Positions 1-8,738 of a stretch of DNA of 41,519 nt are shown in pieces (within the stretch, counting starts at the first letter, position 1; each line of letters starts with the position of its first letter). The stretch covers positions 1 through 41,519 of the forward strand of contig CALUMB010000013.1 of NCBI GenBank assembly GCA_944321645.1, read 5' to 3'. The notes under the pieces are model-generated. The model saw only the letters and a program-made list of their open reading frames with translations, searched no databases and was not told the origin of the DNA. The DNA comes from an uncultured Prevotella sp. Its GTDB lineage: Bacteria > Bacteroidota > Bacteroidia > Bacteroidales > Bacteroidaceae. The translations under genes and the position numbers were made by a program.

Positions 1-485
1 GCTTTCATGAGTTCATAGTTGTAATAATGGGGCTTTGTTTTGCGCTTCCTTGCCCAAATAACGAACTCTGTGCTGTACGTGAAGAAGCGGCACGAGATGT
101 TTGGCGGCGGATTTGTCTTTGCCCATGTTATTACGTTGAGAATCCTGAAGCCAAGCTGCTGCAAGGCAGTGGCAACGGAAAATATGTTGTGGTATGTGCC
201 GCTAACCCATATCGTTCCGTTATCTTTGAGTTTATCCCTGCATGATTTAATCCACTGTGAGTTAAATTGGTTTATCGACTCCAATGTTCCGCCTTTGTCC
301 CAATCCCCTTTGTTCACGCTGACAATCTTGCCACTTTGCACACTTATCCCGTCGTTGCTGAGGAAATACGGAGGGTCTGCAAATATCATGTCGAACTTAA
401 AGTCAAACATTGTCAGCAATTCCATGCAATCTCCTTTAAGTAACGTAAAATCGCGGTTTGGTGATTTGTAGTAAGATGACAACAT
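1..485 (-). CDS. DNA adenine N6-methyltransferase, DpnA-like (partial)
   Basis: This is the second methyltransferase of a DpnII-type restriction-modification set; the family methylates adenine in GATC, and DpnA itself can also act on single-stranded DNA. Only the first 161 residues lie in the window; the C-terminus runs off the left edge, so the reading frame stays open to base 1. The catalytic motif DPPY is at residues 37-40, close to the N-terminus, followed by FLSNDGI and later by the segment PPNISCRFFTYSTEFVIWAR, which is typical of beta-class N6 methylases in which the catalytic motif precedes the AdoMet motif. The AdoMet-binding FxGxG motif would lie outside the window. It starts 7 bases after the endonuclease stop, so it is the last visible gene of a mutS-dam-endonuclease-methylase transcription unit. 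Its base composition is clearly more AT-rich than most of the window. Confidence 0.88.
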   Translation of the reverse strand, partial: MLSSYYKSPNRDFTLLKGDCMELLTMFDFKFDMIFADPPYFLSNDGISVQSGKIVSVNKGDWDKGGTLESINQFNSQWIKSCRDKLKDNGTIWVSGTYHNIFSVATALQQLGFRILNVITWAKTNPPPNISCRFFTYSTEFVIWARKRKTKPHYYNYELMK

Positions 486-492
486 CGTTTAT

Positions 493-1341
493 TTACTGTA
501 TTTCAGTCTTAATCTTTGCAATGAAGTTTCTGACGCTGGTGAGGTTGAACACATTCGGAATGGCGTAAAACGCCTCTTCCAGCTTGTTCCTCGCCCCGTT
601 CCAGCCTATTCCGTCTGTAATCCAAACAAACTCAAAGCCATCAATGCTGTTTACCTTTGGGCCAACATCAGTGTACGAGCGAGCCACTTCATTGAGTTTG
701 GAGCCGCCACTGCTGTAAAAGTTAACCTCAATGAGGTATGCTTTCTTAGAAGTGTATATCACAAAGTCAAACACCTTTTGGTCTTTTCCCAAGACATCGG
801 AAACAGCCTTGAAATTCCTTGATGAGACTTGAGACTGAAACTCTATGCCGGCCTTGGAAAACATTCCGGCAACCAATGTTTCCGTTATGTTCCCGCTCCT
901 GTTTTTTCGTGCGTTTGTGTCAAGCCCTGTCTCAACGCCAAATACATAGTCAACCAAGTCCTTTACTTCAGTGTTACGGAAAACTCCGGCAAGCCCAGTT
1001 CCTTCAAGGAACTCCATTATGCCATCCACGCTATCAAACAACGAATGCACAAGGCGGTAATTACCACTGTCATCGAAGAATTTCTTATTGTCTTTTTTCC
1101 TTGTCGCTATGAGGATGTCCATCACGTCGAACACCTTGCGGTCCCTTTTCCACAATGCTTCTACCGCCTCCCTTAAGTTCTCCTTGCCTAATAGGAAGTT
1201 GAGCATGTTCAGGCTTATCTCTATGTCATGGACATTGTTTGATATTTTCTTGAAATCTGAATAGAAAGACAATGTCGCATTTGTTTCTTTCAGCTGCGAC
1301 ATGAATATCTCAAATTCTTCCTTTGTATGTGCAGGTATCAT
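493..1341 (-). CDS. Type II restriction endonuclease, DpnII/MboI family (GATC)
   Basis: This 282-residue protein is the expected length for DpnII-type endonucleases, which cut unmethylated GATC. The diagnostic C-terminal half is present: a PD-(D/E)xK-like core with D192 in FDFVIYTSKKAY, then E205 and N207 in LIEVNFYSSGGSKLNE, the segment I recall as the hallmark of the DpnII/MboI family. The start overlaps the stop of the upstream Dam-like methylase by four bases (ATGA), so translation of nuclease and protective methylase is likely coupled. Gene order here is methylase-nuclease-methylase, whereas the pneumococcal DpnII locus is methylase-methylase-nuclease. No disruption is visible, so the enzyme is probably active. 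Identification rests on family memory of motifs and on the two flanking methylases. Confidence 0.92.
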   Translation of the reverse strand: MIPAHTKEEFEIFMSQLKETNATLSFYSDFKKISNNVHDIEISLNMLNFLLGKENLREAVEALWKRDRKVFDVMDILIATRKKDNKKFFDDSGNYRLVHSLFDSVDGIMEFLEGTGLAGVFRNTEVKDLVDYVFGVETGLDTNARKNRSGNITETLVAGMFSKAGIEFQSQVSSRNFKAVSDVLGKDQKVFDFVIYTSKKAYLIEVNFYSSGGSKLNEVARSYTDVGPKVNSIDGFEFVWITDGIGWNGARNKLEEAFYAIPNVFNLTSVRNFIAKIKTEIQ

Positions 1342-2285
1342 AATGCAATTTTAAGTTGTTGGTCAGGTTTACGATTGCCAAGTGCATAACTGCCAGATGA
1401 ATAGTTGCGCACTAATATCTCAGTCAGCTTACCGCGCTTTGCCCCATTGGCGTTCACGCTCCTGCAAGCCCACACCCTTTGAATGTCAAAATCTTTGAAC
1501 AATTCGTCGAAGAAGCGGTCTGTTCCATCCTTTCCCAAGCAATCGGAGTTGCTTAGCATGAATGGCACGTTTAGCCCTTGGAGCCTGTCGCAGAAAAGCT
1601 TGAGGCGAATCTGTGAGTCATCATTGAAAGCCTCCTTGGCATAATCATTGAAGCTTGACGTATTGCTCAATGGACGGTATGGCGGGTCAAAGTAGAAGAA
1701 GGCACCATCGCTGACATGGCCAATGGTTTGCTCGAAGTCGCCGGTCAGTATTTCCACGTTTTGCAGGAGCTTGCTGTCGGCATATATAGTTTCTGCATCG
1801 CAGATTAGTGGCCGCTGGTATCGCCCAAATGGCACGTTGAACTTTCCGGCCTTGTTCACGCGGTAAAGCCCGTTGAAGCACGTGCGGTTGAGGAAGAAGA
1901 ACAGCGTTGTGTTCTCAATGGGGTCTGTTGGTTTCTCATTGAAGCGTTCACGAATGCGCAGGTAATATTCTTTTTTTGCTTCCTCACCGGCCACAGCATA
2001 GTAGTCCTCTTGGATGGCAAGAAGAGAGTGAATAAGTTCGGTTGGTTGGTCACGCACGGTCTTGTAGCAAGTCGTCAGGTCTGGGTTTATGTCATTGATG
2101 ACAGCTTTCTTGATGTTCCAATGCCTTTGGAGCATATGGAACAGCATGGCCCCACCACCTACAAATGGTTCTATGTAGGTGACATTGCTCCATTTGTCAA
2201 AACCTGATGGGAGCAATGCTTCCAATTGCTCTATCAGTTGGCTTTTCCCGCCGGCCCATTTGATGAAAGGCTTTGCTTTTGCCAT
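1338..2285 (-). CDS. dam: DNA adenine methylase, Dam/DpnM family (GATC)
   Basis: This alpha-class N6-adenine methyltransferase should protect GATC from the neighbouring DpnII nuclease. I chose the ATG at 2285, giving 315 residues beginning MAKAKPFIKWAGGK, the standard Dam N-terminus; the longer frame starts at a TTG at 2318 and adds 11 unsupported residues. AdoMet motif FVGGGA lies at residues 41-46 and the catalytic DPPY at 200-203; FFFLNRTCFNGLYRVN (129-144) matches the Dam substrate-binding region. The stop overlaps the endonuclease start (ATGA). It begins 39 bases after the mutS stop on the same strand, so it probably shares mutS transcripts. The gene is AT-richer than mutS, which suggests the restriction genes were acquired and placed behind mutS. 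No MutH is seen, so a role in mismatch strand choice is not implied. Confidence 0.93.
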   Translation of the reverse strand: MAKAKPFIKWAGGKSQLIEQLEALLPSGFDKWSNVTYIEPFVGGGAMLFHMLQRHWNIKKAVINDINPDLTTCYKTVRDQPTELIHSLLAIQEDYYAVAGEEAKKEYYLRIRERFNEKPTDPIENTTLFFFLNRTCFNGLYRVNKAGKFNVPFGRYQRPLICDAETIYADSKLLQNVEILTGDFEQTIGHVSDGAFFYFDPPYRPLSNTSSFNDYAKEAFNDDSQIRLKLFCDRLQGLNVPFMLSNSDCLGKDGTDRFFDELFKDFDIQRVWACRSVNANGAKRGKLTEILVRNYSSGSYALGNRKPDQQLKIAL

Positions 2286-2324
2286 GTCAAGGAGTGTATT
2301 TTTAAGCCCATGAGTCAATGCCCA

Positions 2325-4949
2325 TCACTTTCCCCCCACTATCTTCTTTATCTCGTTGAGCTTGTTGAGTGCCTCGACGGGGGTGAGGTTGTTGATGTCG
2401 AGGCCGAGGATCTCGTCGCGCACCTGGCAGAGCACGGGGTCGTCGAGCTGGAAGAAGCTTAGCTGCATTCCTTCGCGGCTGCCTGCTATCTGTGCAGTAG
2501 GCTTGCCTGCGGAGCCAACCGATGCGTTGTCGGCCTCGAGCTGGTGGAGGATGACGTTCGCGCGCTTGACTATGCTGCGCGGCATTCCCGCTATCTCGGC
2601 CACGTGGATGCCGAAGGAGTGCTCGGAGCCGCCTGGCTGCAGCTTGCGCATGAAAATCACCTTGCCGTCCTGCTCCTTTACGCTCACGTTGAAGTTCTTG
2701 ATGCGCTGGAAGTTCTTCTCCATCTCGTTCAGTTCGTGGTAGTGGGTGGCGAAGAGCGTGCGGGCGCGGGCCTTTGGCTGCTCGTGGAGGTACTCCACGA
2801 TGGCCCAGGCGATGGATATTCCGTCGTAGGTGCTCGTGCCACGGCCCAGCTCGTCGAAGAGCACGAGCGAGCGCGGCGAGACATTGTTGAGGATGTTGGC
2901 AGCCTCGGTCATCTCGACCATGAACGTGGATTCGCCGAGCGATATATTGTCACTCGCCCCGACGCGGGTGAATATCTTGTCCACCATGCCCACCCTTGCG
3001 CCTTCTGCAGGCACGAAGCTTCCCACCTGTGCCATGAGCACTATGAGGGCAGTCTGGCGCAACAGGGCCGACTTTCCGGCCATGTTCGGCCCGGTGATGA
3101 TCATTATCTGCTGACGTTCGCCGTCGAGGTAGACGTCGTTTGGCACATAGCTCTCGCCCAAGGGCAGTTGCTTTTCTATCACAGGGTGGCGGCCTTGGCG
3201 AATGTCGAGCACGTCGGTGGAGTCCACTTGCGGGCGTATGTAGTTGTTTTCCTCGGCTGCCTTGGCAAACGAGAGCAGGCAGTCTATGCGTGCGATAAGG
3301 TTGGCGTTAATCTGAATCTGCGGTATGAACTCCTGCATCGACATGACAAGCTCGCCGAAGAGCTTCGCTTCGAGTGCCAGAATCTTGTCCTCTGCGCCAA
3401 GTATCTTCTCCTCATACTCCTTCAGCTCCTGCGTGATGTATCGCTCGGCGTTGGCCAAAGTCTGCTTTCTCACCCAGTCGGCCGGCACCTTGTCCTTGTA
3501 GGTGTTGCGCACTTCAAGGTAATAGCCGAACACGTTGTTGTAGCCGATCTTCAGGCTTGCGATGCCCGTCTGTTCCATCTCGCGCTCCTGGATTTTCAAG
3601 AGGTAGTCCTTTCCGCTGTACGAAATGTCGCGCAGCTCGTCAAGCTCGGCGTTCACACCGCACTTTATCACGCCTCCCTTGGAGGCGAGCTGTGGCGGGT
3701 CGTCCTGCAACTCGCGCTCAATACGGTCGCGCAGCGACTCGCAGAGGTTGAGCTGCTCCCCCACCCTCTTCAGGGCTTCGTTGTCGGCGTAGAGGCAGGC
3801 CGTCTTCACCGGCTGCATGGCTTGCAGCGCAACCTTAAGCTGCACGACTTCGCGCGGCGACACGCGGCCCACGGCCACCTTCGAGACAATGCGCTCCAGG
3901 TCGCCCATGCGGCGCAGCTGTTCGTCTACACACTGCCTAAAGTCGGGCTTGCGGAAGAAATATTCAACCACGTCAAGACGCTCGCCAACCGCCTTCTCGC
4001 TGCGCAGCGGGAACACAAGCCACCGCCGCAGCATCCTGCCGCCCATCGGCGAGACGGTCTTGTCAACCACGTCGAGCAGCGACGACCCGTCTTCCTGCAT
4101 CGGCTGGAGCAGCTCCAGGCTGCGTATGGTAAACTTGTCGAGGCGCACGTAGCGTTCCTCCTCTATGCGGGCAAGCGACGTGATATGGCCTATGTGGGTG
4201 TGCTGCGTCATCTCCAAGTATTGGAGCACGGCCCCGGCGGCCACCACCCCGCTGTGCAGGTGGTCAACCCCGAAGCCCTTCAGGTTCCTGACGCCGAAGT
4301 GCTTAAGGAGCTTCTGGCGCGCCGTCTGCTCGGTGAACACCCAGTCGTCTAGCTGGAACATGAAGAACTTGTTGCCGAAGTGGCGCTCGAAGTCGTCCTT
4401 GCGGCTGCGGTCGAAAAGCACTTCCTTTGGCGAAAAGTTGCCCAACAGCTTGTCCACATAGTCGAAAGTGCCTTCGCCCGTGAGGAACTCCCCTGTGGAT
4501 ATGTCGAGGAAAGCCACGCCGCAGGCCGCCTTGCCGAAGTGTACGGCGGCCAGGAAGTTGTTTTCCTTGTAGTTCAGCACGTTGTCGGACATGGCCACGC
4601 CAGGCGTCACAAGCTCCGTGATGCCGCGCTTGACGAGCTTCTTGGTGAGCTTAGGGTCTTCGAGCTGGTCGCAGATGGCCACGCGCTTGCCTGCCCTGAC
4701 GAGCTTTGGCAGGTATGTGTCGAGCGCATGGTGCGGAAAGCCGGCCATCTCCGTCGTAGTCTTCCCCCCCGCCCCATTGCCGCGCCTGGTGAGCGTTATG
4801 CCGAGAATGCGCGACGCCGTGACGGCATCCTCGCAGTAAGTCTCGTAGAAGTCGCCGCAACGGAAGAGCAACACCGCGTCAGGATGCTTCGCCTTCAGGT
4901 CGAAGAACTGCTTCATCATCGGTGTAAGCTCGTTGTCTTTCTTAGCCAT
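2325..4949 (-). CDS. mutS: DNA mismatch repair protein MutS
   Basis: MutS binds mispaired bases and small loops and starts mismatch repair with MutL in the cytoplasm. The protein has 874 residues, the usual length for MutS1. The mismatch-intercalating F-x-E motif is F34-Y35-E36 in CGDFYETY. Middle connector, core and clamp domains follow, then the ABC-type ATPase: Walker A GPNMAGKS at 620-627, Walker B LVLFDE at about 695-700, with the family sequence [12 protein letters not shown] directly after, and the [10 protein letters not shown] switch region near 731-740. A good Bacteroidetes promoter lies upstream at 5024-5053. The dam-like gene of the restriction system begins 39 bases downstream on the same strand. 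The gene is intact and its base composition matches the GC-rich background. Confidence 0.98.
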   Translation of the reverse strand: MAKKDNELTPMMKQFFDLKAKHPDAVLLFRCGDFYETYCEDAVTASRILGITLTRRGNGAGGKTTTEMAGFPHHALDTYLPKLVRAGKRVAICDQLEDPKLTKKLVKRGITELVTPGVAMSDNVLNYKENNFLAAVHFGKAACGVAFLDISTGEFLTGEGTFDYVDKLLGNFSPKEVLFDRSRKDDFERHFGNKFFMFQLDDWVFTEQTARQKLLKHFGVRNLKGFGVDHLHSGVVAAGAVLQYLEMTQHTHIGHITSLARIEEERYVRLDKFTIRSLELLQPMQEDGSSLLDVVDKTVSPMGGRMLRRWLVFPLRSEKAVGERLDVVEYFFRKPDFRQCVDEQLRRMGDLERIVSKVAVGRVSPREVVQLKVALQAMQPVKTACLYADNEALKRVGEQLNLCESLRDRIERELQDDPPQLASKGGVIKCGVNAELDELRDISYSGKDYLLKIQEREMEQTGIASLKIGYNNVFGYYLEVRNTYKDKVPADWVRKQTLANAERYITQELKEYEEKILGAEDKILALEAKLFGELVMSMQEFIPQIQINANLIARIDCLLSFAKAAEENNYIRPQVDSTDVLDIRQGRHPVIEKQLPLGESYVPNDVYLDGERQQIMIITGPNMAGKSALLRQTALIVLMAQVGSFVPAEGARVGMVDKIFTRVGASDNISLGESTFMVEMTEAANILNNVSPRSLVLFDELGRGTSTYDGISIAWAIVEYLHEQPKARARTLFATHYHELNEMEKNFQRIKNFNVSVKEQDGKVIFMRKLQPGGSEHSFGIHVAEIAGMPRSIVKRANVILHQLEADNASVGSAGKPTAQIAGSREGMQLSFFQLDDPVLCQVRDEILGLDINNLTPVEALNKLNEIKKIVGGK

Positions 4950-5023
4950 TTGCCTTTAAAGTAAATTATATTTTTATTGAGTGATTACCCTCACCGATTC
5001 ATGCGGCAAATCGGCGGACTATG

Positions 5024-5053
5024 CAAAGTTACGCCAAAACGCCCGAAAAACAA
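5024..5053 (-). promoter_or_regulatory. Bacteroidetes-type promoter for mutS and the restriction genes
   Basis: On the minus strand the -7 box TAACTTTG occupies 5031-5024 and a TTG (-33) lies at 5053-5051, a spacing of 19 bases, which matches the TTG-N19-TAnnTTTG consensus of Bacteroidetes sigma-ABfr. It sits about 75 bases upstream of the mutS start. Confidence 0.7.
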
Positions 5054-5090
5054 AACAAAACCAACGTTTTTATTTACATAGCGACACAAC

Positions 5091-5125
5091 AAAAAAGTGC
5101 GCAGCCTGTGTGGCCACGCACCTTT
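5091..5125 (-). terminator. Probable terminator after the secreted Ig-like protein gene
   Basis: Read on the minus strand, GTGCG...CGCAC arms with an inner GGC/GCC pairing are followed directly by TTTTTTG, 35-70 bases beyond the stop at 5159. The stem has an internal loop, so strength is moderate. Confidence 0.55.
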
Positions 5126-5158
5126 ATTATTTTACAGTCGGCCTAAGGCCGCGCCGCA

Positions 5159-6511
5159 TCACTTCACAATCACCTTCTTGCCGTTGATGATGTTAAGGCC
5201 CTTCTGCGGCTGCGCGAGGCGCTGCCCGGCGAGGTTGTAGATTACCAACTCGCCCTCTTCGGCGTCGGCCTCCACGCCAGCTATGCCAGTCGGGTTGGTC
5301 ACGCTCACTGCGAAGTTCCTTACCTCCCACGTTCCGGCGTGCTCATCGGTGCTCACATACTTAAAGCCCACCTTCACCTTCTTGCCTGAATAGCCAGTGA
5401 GGGGAACAACTGTGGTGAGGAAGTCAGACCAGTTGCCCGTGCCAAGCTCTGGATATGCTATTTCGCACTGTGTCCACTCTCCGCCTTCTTCCATCACCAT
5501 GACGGTTGCCTCGGTGGTCACGTCGCCGAAATACTTGTTGATGCAGTGGTCGAACGAAACGAAGGTCGTGTCTGCCGACGGGATGTTTATCCACGGCGAC
5601 ACGAGCCAGCTCTCGGCGGACACGTTGCGCCCTGCGTAAGCCGAAGCCTTCATGTGGTGGTAGCTGTCGTCGTGCTTCCACACGTATGTGATGCCGTCGC
5701 CAAGCGAAACGTCGTCGATGGTGAACGAGCCGATGCCATCGGAAAACGACTCGCTGTAAGGAACGCTCACTTCATCAAGCACGGGTGCGGTGACAGTAAG
5801 CGTATAAGATGCAGAACCTGCGGCATACTCTTCGGTCTCCTCCACCGTGGCGGTGATTACCGTGGTGCCTGCGGTAACGAGGGTGACTGCGCCCGTAGTG
5901 GCGTCAACCGTGGCCACGTCTTCGTTGCTCGACGAATAAGCGGGAGCGGCGGTGGTGGCCTTGGTCAGCGTGGGAGCCGTGAACTCCGCTCCAAGGCTTG
6001 CGCTAACAGTGCTCTCGCTGAAAGCCAGCTGCGGGTCGGACTTCACCGGCTCGTCGGAGTCTTGGTAAGTGACACTAATTGTGCTCACCGGGGTGTTGCT
6101 TTCCGTAATAGTAGTGCTGATGGTCACCTCGGCGGCAGCACCAGTCCACACGCCATCGGCGTATGTACCCACGGCAGACGTAAAGTTACCGGGAGTCTTG
6201 GCATCGAGCGTCACATTGGTTATCACCATCCCTGCGGGAACAGAAAACAACATGGCAGACTCTTTGTAGAAGCGCAGTTCGTTGCCTTTGCTGGCCTTCC
6301 ACCAGCGTGTCCTGCCATTGAGGGTGAGCGTAACGTCGCCCTCTTCGCAAGTGTACGGGTCGGCATTATACTCCGATGTGCTGCCGCTGAGCAGCTTCAT
6401 GCCGTATGCCTCGTCGCCGGTAAAGTCGAACTTCACCGTCGTCTGTGCGCCAACGCCCATGCAGAGCAGCATGAGCAGGCTCAATAATGAAAAGCGTAAA
6501 GTTTTGTTCAT
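5159..6511 (-). CDS. Secreted multidomain protein with Ig-like, jelly-roll and C-terminal sorting domains
   Basis: This 450-residue protein starts with a signal peptide (MNKTLRFSLLSLLMLLCMGVGAQ, cut probably after GAQ). Residues about 155-245 look like a bacterial Ig-like domain: AYSSSNEDVATVDATTGAV followed by TLVTAGTTVITATV is the usual BIG2 pattern. Residues about 250-410 resemble the choice-of-anchor-J / cleaved-adhesin jelly roll: SESFSDGIGSFTIDD, WLVSPWINIP and a paired VKVGFKYVS strand. The C-terminus (ELVIYNLAGQRLAQPQKGL then IINGKKVIVK) is the tail found on many Prevotella outer proteins and resembles a type IX secretion sorting domain. No enzymatic motif was seen, so it is probably a surface or secreted binding protein. 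It is a single-gene unit with its own promoter motif and terminator. Confidence 0.85.
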   Translation of the reverse strand: MNKTLRFSLLSLLMLLCMGVGAQTTVKFDFTGDEAYGMKLLSGSTSEYNADPYTCEEGDVTLTLNGRTRWWKASKGNELRFYKESAMLFSVPAGMVITNVTLDAKTPGNFTSAVGTYADGVWTGAAAEVTISTTITESNTPVSTISVTYQDSDEPVKSDPQLAFSESTVSASLGAEFTAPTLTKATTAAPAYSSSNEDVATVDATTGAVTLVTAGTTVITATVEETEEYAAGSASYTLTVTAPVLDEVSVPYSESFSDGIGSFTIDDVSLGDGITYVWKHDDSYHHMKASAYAGRNVSAESWLVSPWINIPSADTTFVSFDHCINKYFGDVTTEATVMVMEEGGEWTQCEIAYPELGTGNWSDFLTTVVPLTGYSGKKVKVGFKYVSTDEHAGTWEVRNFAVSVTNPTGIAGVEADAEEGELVIYNLAGQRLAQPQKGLNIINGKKVIVK

Positions 6512-7009
6512 AACTCTTATATTTTAATTGGTTGATAATTGCCTGTTGACTTTTTGCGCCTCGGCCTTTGGCTTTCAGGCACGACCGCCAGTGTCACTGC
6601 CACGCCGCCATGCCTTTTGGGGAATGCAAAGTTACGCAAAATAACCATAACACCCTTGGCTCCGGCCTTTAAAATCCGGTTACAATGGCACACCATGCCT
6701 CTTTCCTTCGCGTCATGCCCCTGCTTTCGCGCAGGGGCGAACGCCGCCTTTCGCCGGACTTATACCGCAAATATACAAAATAATCCCGACGGTTGATGCT
6801 CCGGCTAACATTATTTAAATGAATATCCGCTAAAGTTCCTATTCAAAGGAGTTAAAGTGGTCATAAGAAGCCATCGCTCCACTGCGTTCCGCTAAGGAGT
6901 CAGGAACGTATGCTTCATCGATTCATTGTTTCATTCGTCTATGCAAAATGCGGACGTTCATTTTATTTACGCTGATTAGCCACATTGGCCTTAGCGCCAT
7001 ATCCACCCT
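6512..7009. other. 498-bp intergenic region
   Basis: Holds the two minus-strand -7 boxes at 6627-6634 and 6768-6775. The part from about 6790 to 7000 is more AT-rich and contains one isolated AAAGGAGTTAAAG stretch near 6846 that resembles the arm units of the hairpin repeats at 31.3 and 39.9 kb. I see no gene, tRNA or convincing terminator for nadA here. Confidence 0.5.
6627..6634 (-). promoter_or_regulatory. -7 box for the secreted Ig-like protein gene
   Basis: Minus-strand TAACTTTG matches TAnnTTTG about 115 bases upstream of the start at 6511. No TTG at a standard spacing was found. A second minus-strand match, TATATTTG, lies at 6775-6768 and could be an alternative, more distal promoter. 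Confidence 0.5.
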
Positions 7010-7999
7010 TCAGCTAAGCTCAAGCATACGCTTGATGGGCTTGATGGCCTCGGCGGCAATGGCTTCGTCTACCGTCACCTCCGGCCAGCCGTGCTTCAGA
7101 GTGTTGTAGAGCTTTTCGAGCGTGTTCATCTTCATATACTCGCACTCGTTGCACCTGCTGCCTGTAGCTGCCCCGCCCGTTGCGGGAGGCACGGGTATGA
7201 ACGTCTTGCCGGGGCAGGCGCGGCGCATCTCGTGGAGTATGCCGGACTCGGTGGCAACGATGAACTCCGTGCAGTCGCTCTCGCCCACGTGCTTTAGCAT
7301 CACAGCCGTTGAGCCTACCACATCGGCCAAGGCCAGCACCTCTGGCTTGCACTCCAAGTGGGCCAGCACCTCCGCCCCGGGATGGGCGGCCTTAAGGGCG
7401 GCTATGGCGTCGGGCGAGAAACGCTCATGCACGTGGCACCCACCGTTCCACAGCAGCATCCGGCGGCCAGTCACGCTGTTTATGTAGTCGCCGAGGTTGT
7501 GGTCGGGGCCGAAGATTATCTTCTCGTCGGCGGGAAGCGCGTCCACCACCTTCTTGGCGTTGCCGCTCGTCACCACCACGTCCGTCAGCGCCTTCACGGC
7601 AGCCGTGGTGTTCACGTAGCTCACCACGGTGTAGCCCGGATGCGCGTCCTTAAACTTCCTTAGCTCTTCGGCAGGGCATGAGTCGGCCAGCGAGCAGCCC
7701 GCGCCCAGGTCGGGGGCGAGCACCGTCTTGTCCGGGCTCAGTACCTTGCACGTCTCGGCCATGAAGTGTACGCCGCACATCACCATGATTTCCGCGTCGG
7801 TCTCGGCTGCCTTGCGCGCCAAGGCCAGCGAGTCGCCCACAAAGTCGGCCACCTCTTGTATCTCCCCGCGCGTGTAGTAGTGCGCCAGCACTATCGCGTT
7901 CTTCTCGCGGCACATCCGCCTTATCTCTTCCTTAAGGTTTGCGCCGGCAGGCACCGGCTCGTCCACAAACCCCTTTTCGATCCATTCCGTCTTCAGCAT
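7010..7999 (-). CDS. nadA: Quinolinate synthase NadA
   Basis: NadA condenses iminoaspartate with dihydroxyacetone phosphate to quinolinate in de novo NAD synthesis, using an oxygen-sensitive [4Fe-4S] cluster. The protein has 329 residues, as in the short NadA class. The three expected cluster cysteines are visible: C102 in AGCSLADSC, C188 in GGCHVHERF and C286 in CNECEYMKMN. Substrate-binding segments LAHYY (38-42), MCGVHFMAETCKVL and TGSRCNE are present. nadB and nadC are not in the window, so it is a solitary gene here. The 570-bp region upstream carries a -7 box and a cluster of DnaA-box-like sequences, which is unusual for a nad promoter. Confidence 0.97.
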   Translation of the reverse strand: MLKTEWIEKGFVDEPVPAGANLKEEIRRMCREKNAIVLAHYYTRGEIQEVADFVGDSLALARKAAETDAEIMVMCGVHFMAETCKVLSPDKTVLAPDLGAGCSLADSCPAEELRKFKDAHPGYTVVSYVNTTAAVKALTDVVVTSGNAKKVVDALPADEKIIFGPDHNLGDYINSVTGRRMLLWNGGCHVHERFSPDAIAALKAAHPGAEVLAHLECKPEVLALADVVGSTAVMLKHVGESDCTEFIVATESGILHEMRRACPGKTFIPVPPATGGAATGSRCNECEYMKMNTLEKLYNTLKHGWPEVTVDEAIAAEAIKPIKRMLELS

Positions 8000-8185
8000 A
8001 ACTTTATATTATTATCTTCTTTTTTGTTTTTAATTTTAAGAAATGAAATGTAGTGTATGATGTGCCGTTGATATGTTGAAAACTTTTTGGCCTTTTCCTT
8101 GCCTGTTACGTTGTCAACCCGTGGCTGTTTGTTTTAAACGACAGGTGTTGATCGTTACTCGCTGATATTTAGCGCTATTTGCAGT

Positions 8186-8382
8186 TTATCAACAATCCGG
8201 CATTTCGGTGCAAAATTAATAAGTTTATATCTTTTTCGTTCAGAAAAAGGTTGAAAACTTGCTTAAATCTCCGTTATAAGCCTGTTGATATCAAGCTGCC
8301 CCGCCCTGCCCCTGCACAGTGTTGATAACTGTTTTGGCTTTTACAGTGGTTATCAACAGCGTTTTGCACAGAGTTATCAACA
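8186..8382. promoter_or_regulatory. Cluster of DnaA-box-like TTATCAACA sites
   Basis: Exact TTATCAACA occurs at 8186-8194, 8350-8358 and 8374-8382, and its complement TGTTGATAA at 8320-8328. Near matches lie at 8074-8082 (TGTTGAAAA), 8146-8154 and 8283-8291 (TGTTGATAT). The motif differs by one base from the classical DnaA box TTATCCACA. An AT-rich segment lies between the boxes (about 8210-8270). This could be a replication origin or a DnaA-regulated region; either reading is inference. Confidence 0.5.
8211..8218 (-). promoter_or_regulatory. -7 box for nadA
   Basis: Minus-strand TAATTTTG matches TAnnTTTG about 210 bases upstream of the nadA start; no clear -33 TTG was found. The long leader would contain no obvious structure I can name. 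Confidence 0.4.
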
Positions 8383-8475
8383 AGCAAATTAAGGATGAAG
8401 AACTAAGGATGAAGAAATGCTACGCCTGACTTCTTACCACCGCCGGGTGCTGTTGCCTTTCTTCTTTTTCCTTTC

Positions 8476-8516
8476 AAAACATTTGTCTGCACTCCCTTCT
8501 TCTTCTCCTCTTCCTT
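8476..8516 (-). repeat. Single diverged copy of the 44-bp repeat unit
   Basis: The stretch AAAACATTTGTCTGCACTCC followed by a CTT/CTC-rich tail closely matches the unit tandemly repeated at 25398-25590 (AAAACATTTGTCCGCACTCC plus a CT-rich tail). It shows that the repeat is dispersed and not only a local expansion. Confidence 0.65.
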
Positions 8517-8524
8517 AAAATATT

Positions 8525-8554
8525 TTGCTGTGTGATAATAAAGTAGTACATTTG
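8525..8554 (+). promoter_or_regulatory. Bacteroidetes-type promoter for the small ORF
   Basis: TTG at 8525-8527 and TACATTTG at 8547-8554 are spaced by 19 bases, a very good match to the consensus. The start codon follows only 16 bases after the -7 box. Confidence 0.7.
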
Positions 8555-8570
8555 CATAAAAATAACGATT

Positions 8571-8738
8571 ATGGCCATAACGGTTAAGAACATCCCGGTT
8601 TTGGAAGGTGCCACGGCAGAAGATTTTGTGCGTAGTGCTGACGAGAACGCCGTGAAAGCAACACCTCGTTTGTCAGATTCAGCCAAGAAACGGTTGCAGA
8701 AAGTGTTGGAAAAATCCCGTTCATTTCGATTCAACTGA
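8571..8738 (+). CDS. Small hypothetical protein (55 aa), possibly antitoxin-like
   Basis: The ATG at 8571 opens a 55-residue frame beginning MAITVKNIPVLEGATAEDFV and ending in a basic stretch (AKKRLQKVLEKSR). It follows a near-consensus promoter, which argues that it is expressed. I recall similar short Bacteroidales proteins beginning with a VKNIPVL-like segment, some next to toxins, but cannot name a family; function is unknown. After the TGA stop the same frame continues without interruption to a second stop at 8823-8825, encoding 28 further protein-like residues (QWAGKQYYDIP...LLYFDLKRK). The gene may therefore be a longer one broken by a nonsense change, or the extension may be chance. 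Confidence 0.55.
   Translation: MAITVKNIPVLEGATAEDFVRSADENAVKATPRLSDSAKKRLQKVLEKSRSFRFN

Larger units (their letters stand above)
8000..8570. other. 571-bp AT-richer intergenic region upstream of nadA
   Basis: Contains a minus-strand -7 box (8211-8218), a cluster of TTATCAACA boxes (8186-8382), an AT-rich stretch around 8210-8270, one diverged unit of the 44-bp repeat (8476-8516) and the promoter of the small ORF (8525-8554). No gene is apparent; a minus-strand frame at 8474-8734 merely shadows the small plus-strand ORF. Confidence 0.6.

Noticed and set aside
27-471. Two plus-strand frames at the left edge
   Set aside because: They run antisense to a clear DpnA-like methylase with DPPY and other family motifs.
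2544-4352. Long open frame (602 codons) antisense to mutS
   Set aside because: It is a composition shadow of the GC-rich mutS gene, rich in His/Leu/Val runs without any domain, while mutS has all its motifs.
8474-8734. 86-codon minus-strand frame upstream of nadA
   Set aside because: It overlaps the better supported plus-strand small ORF and its promoter and has no recognisable sequence.
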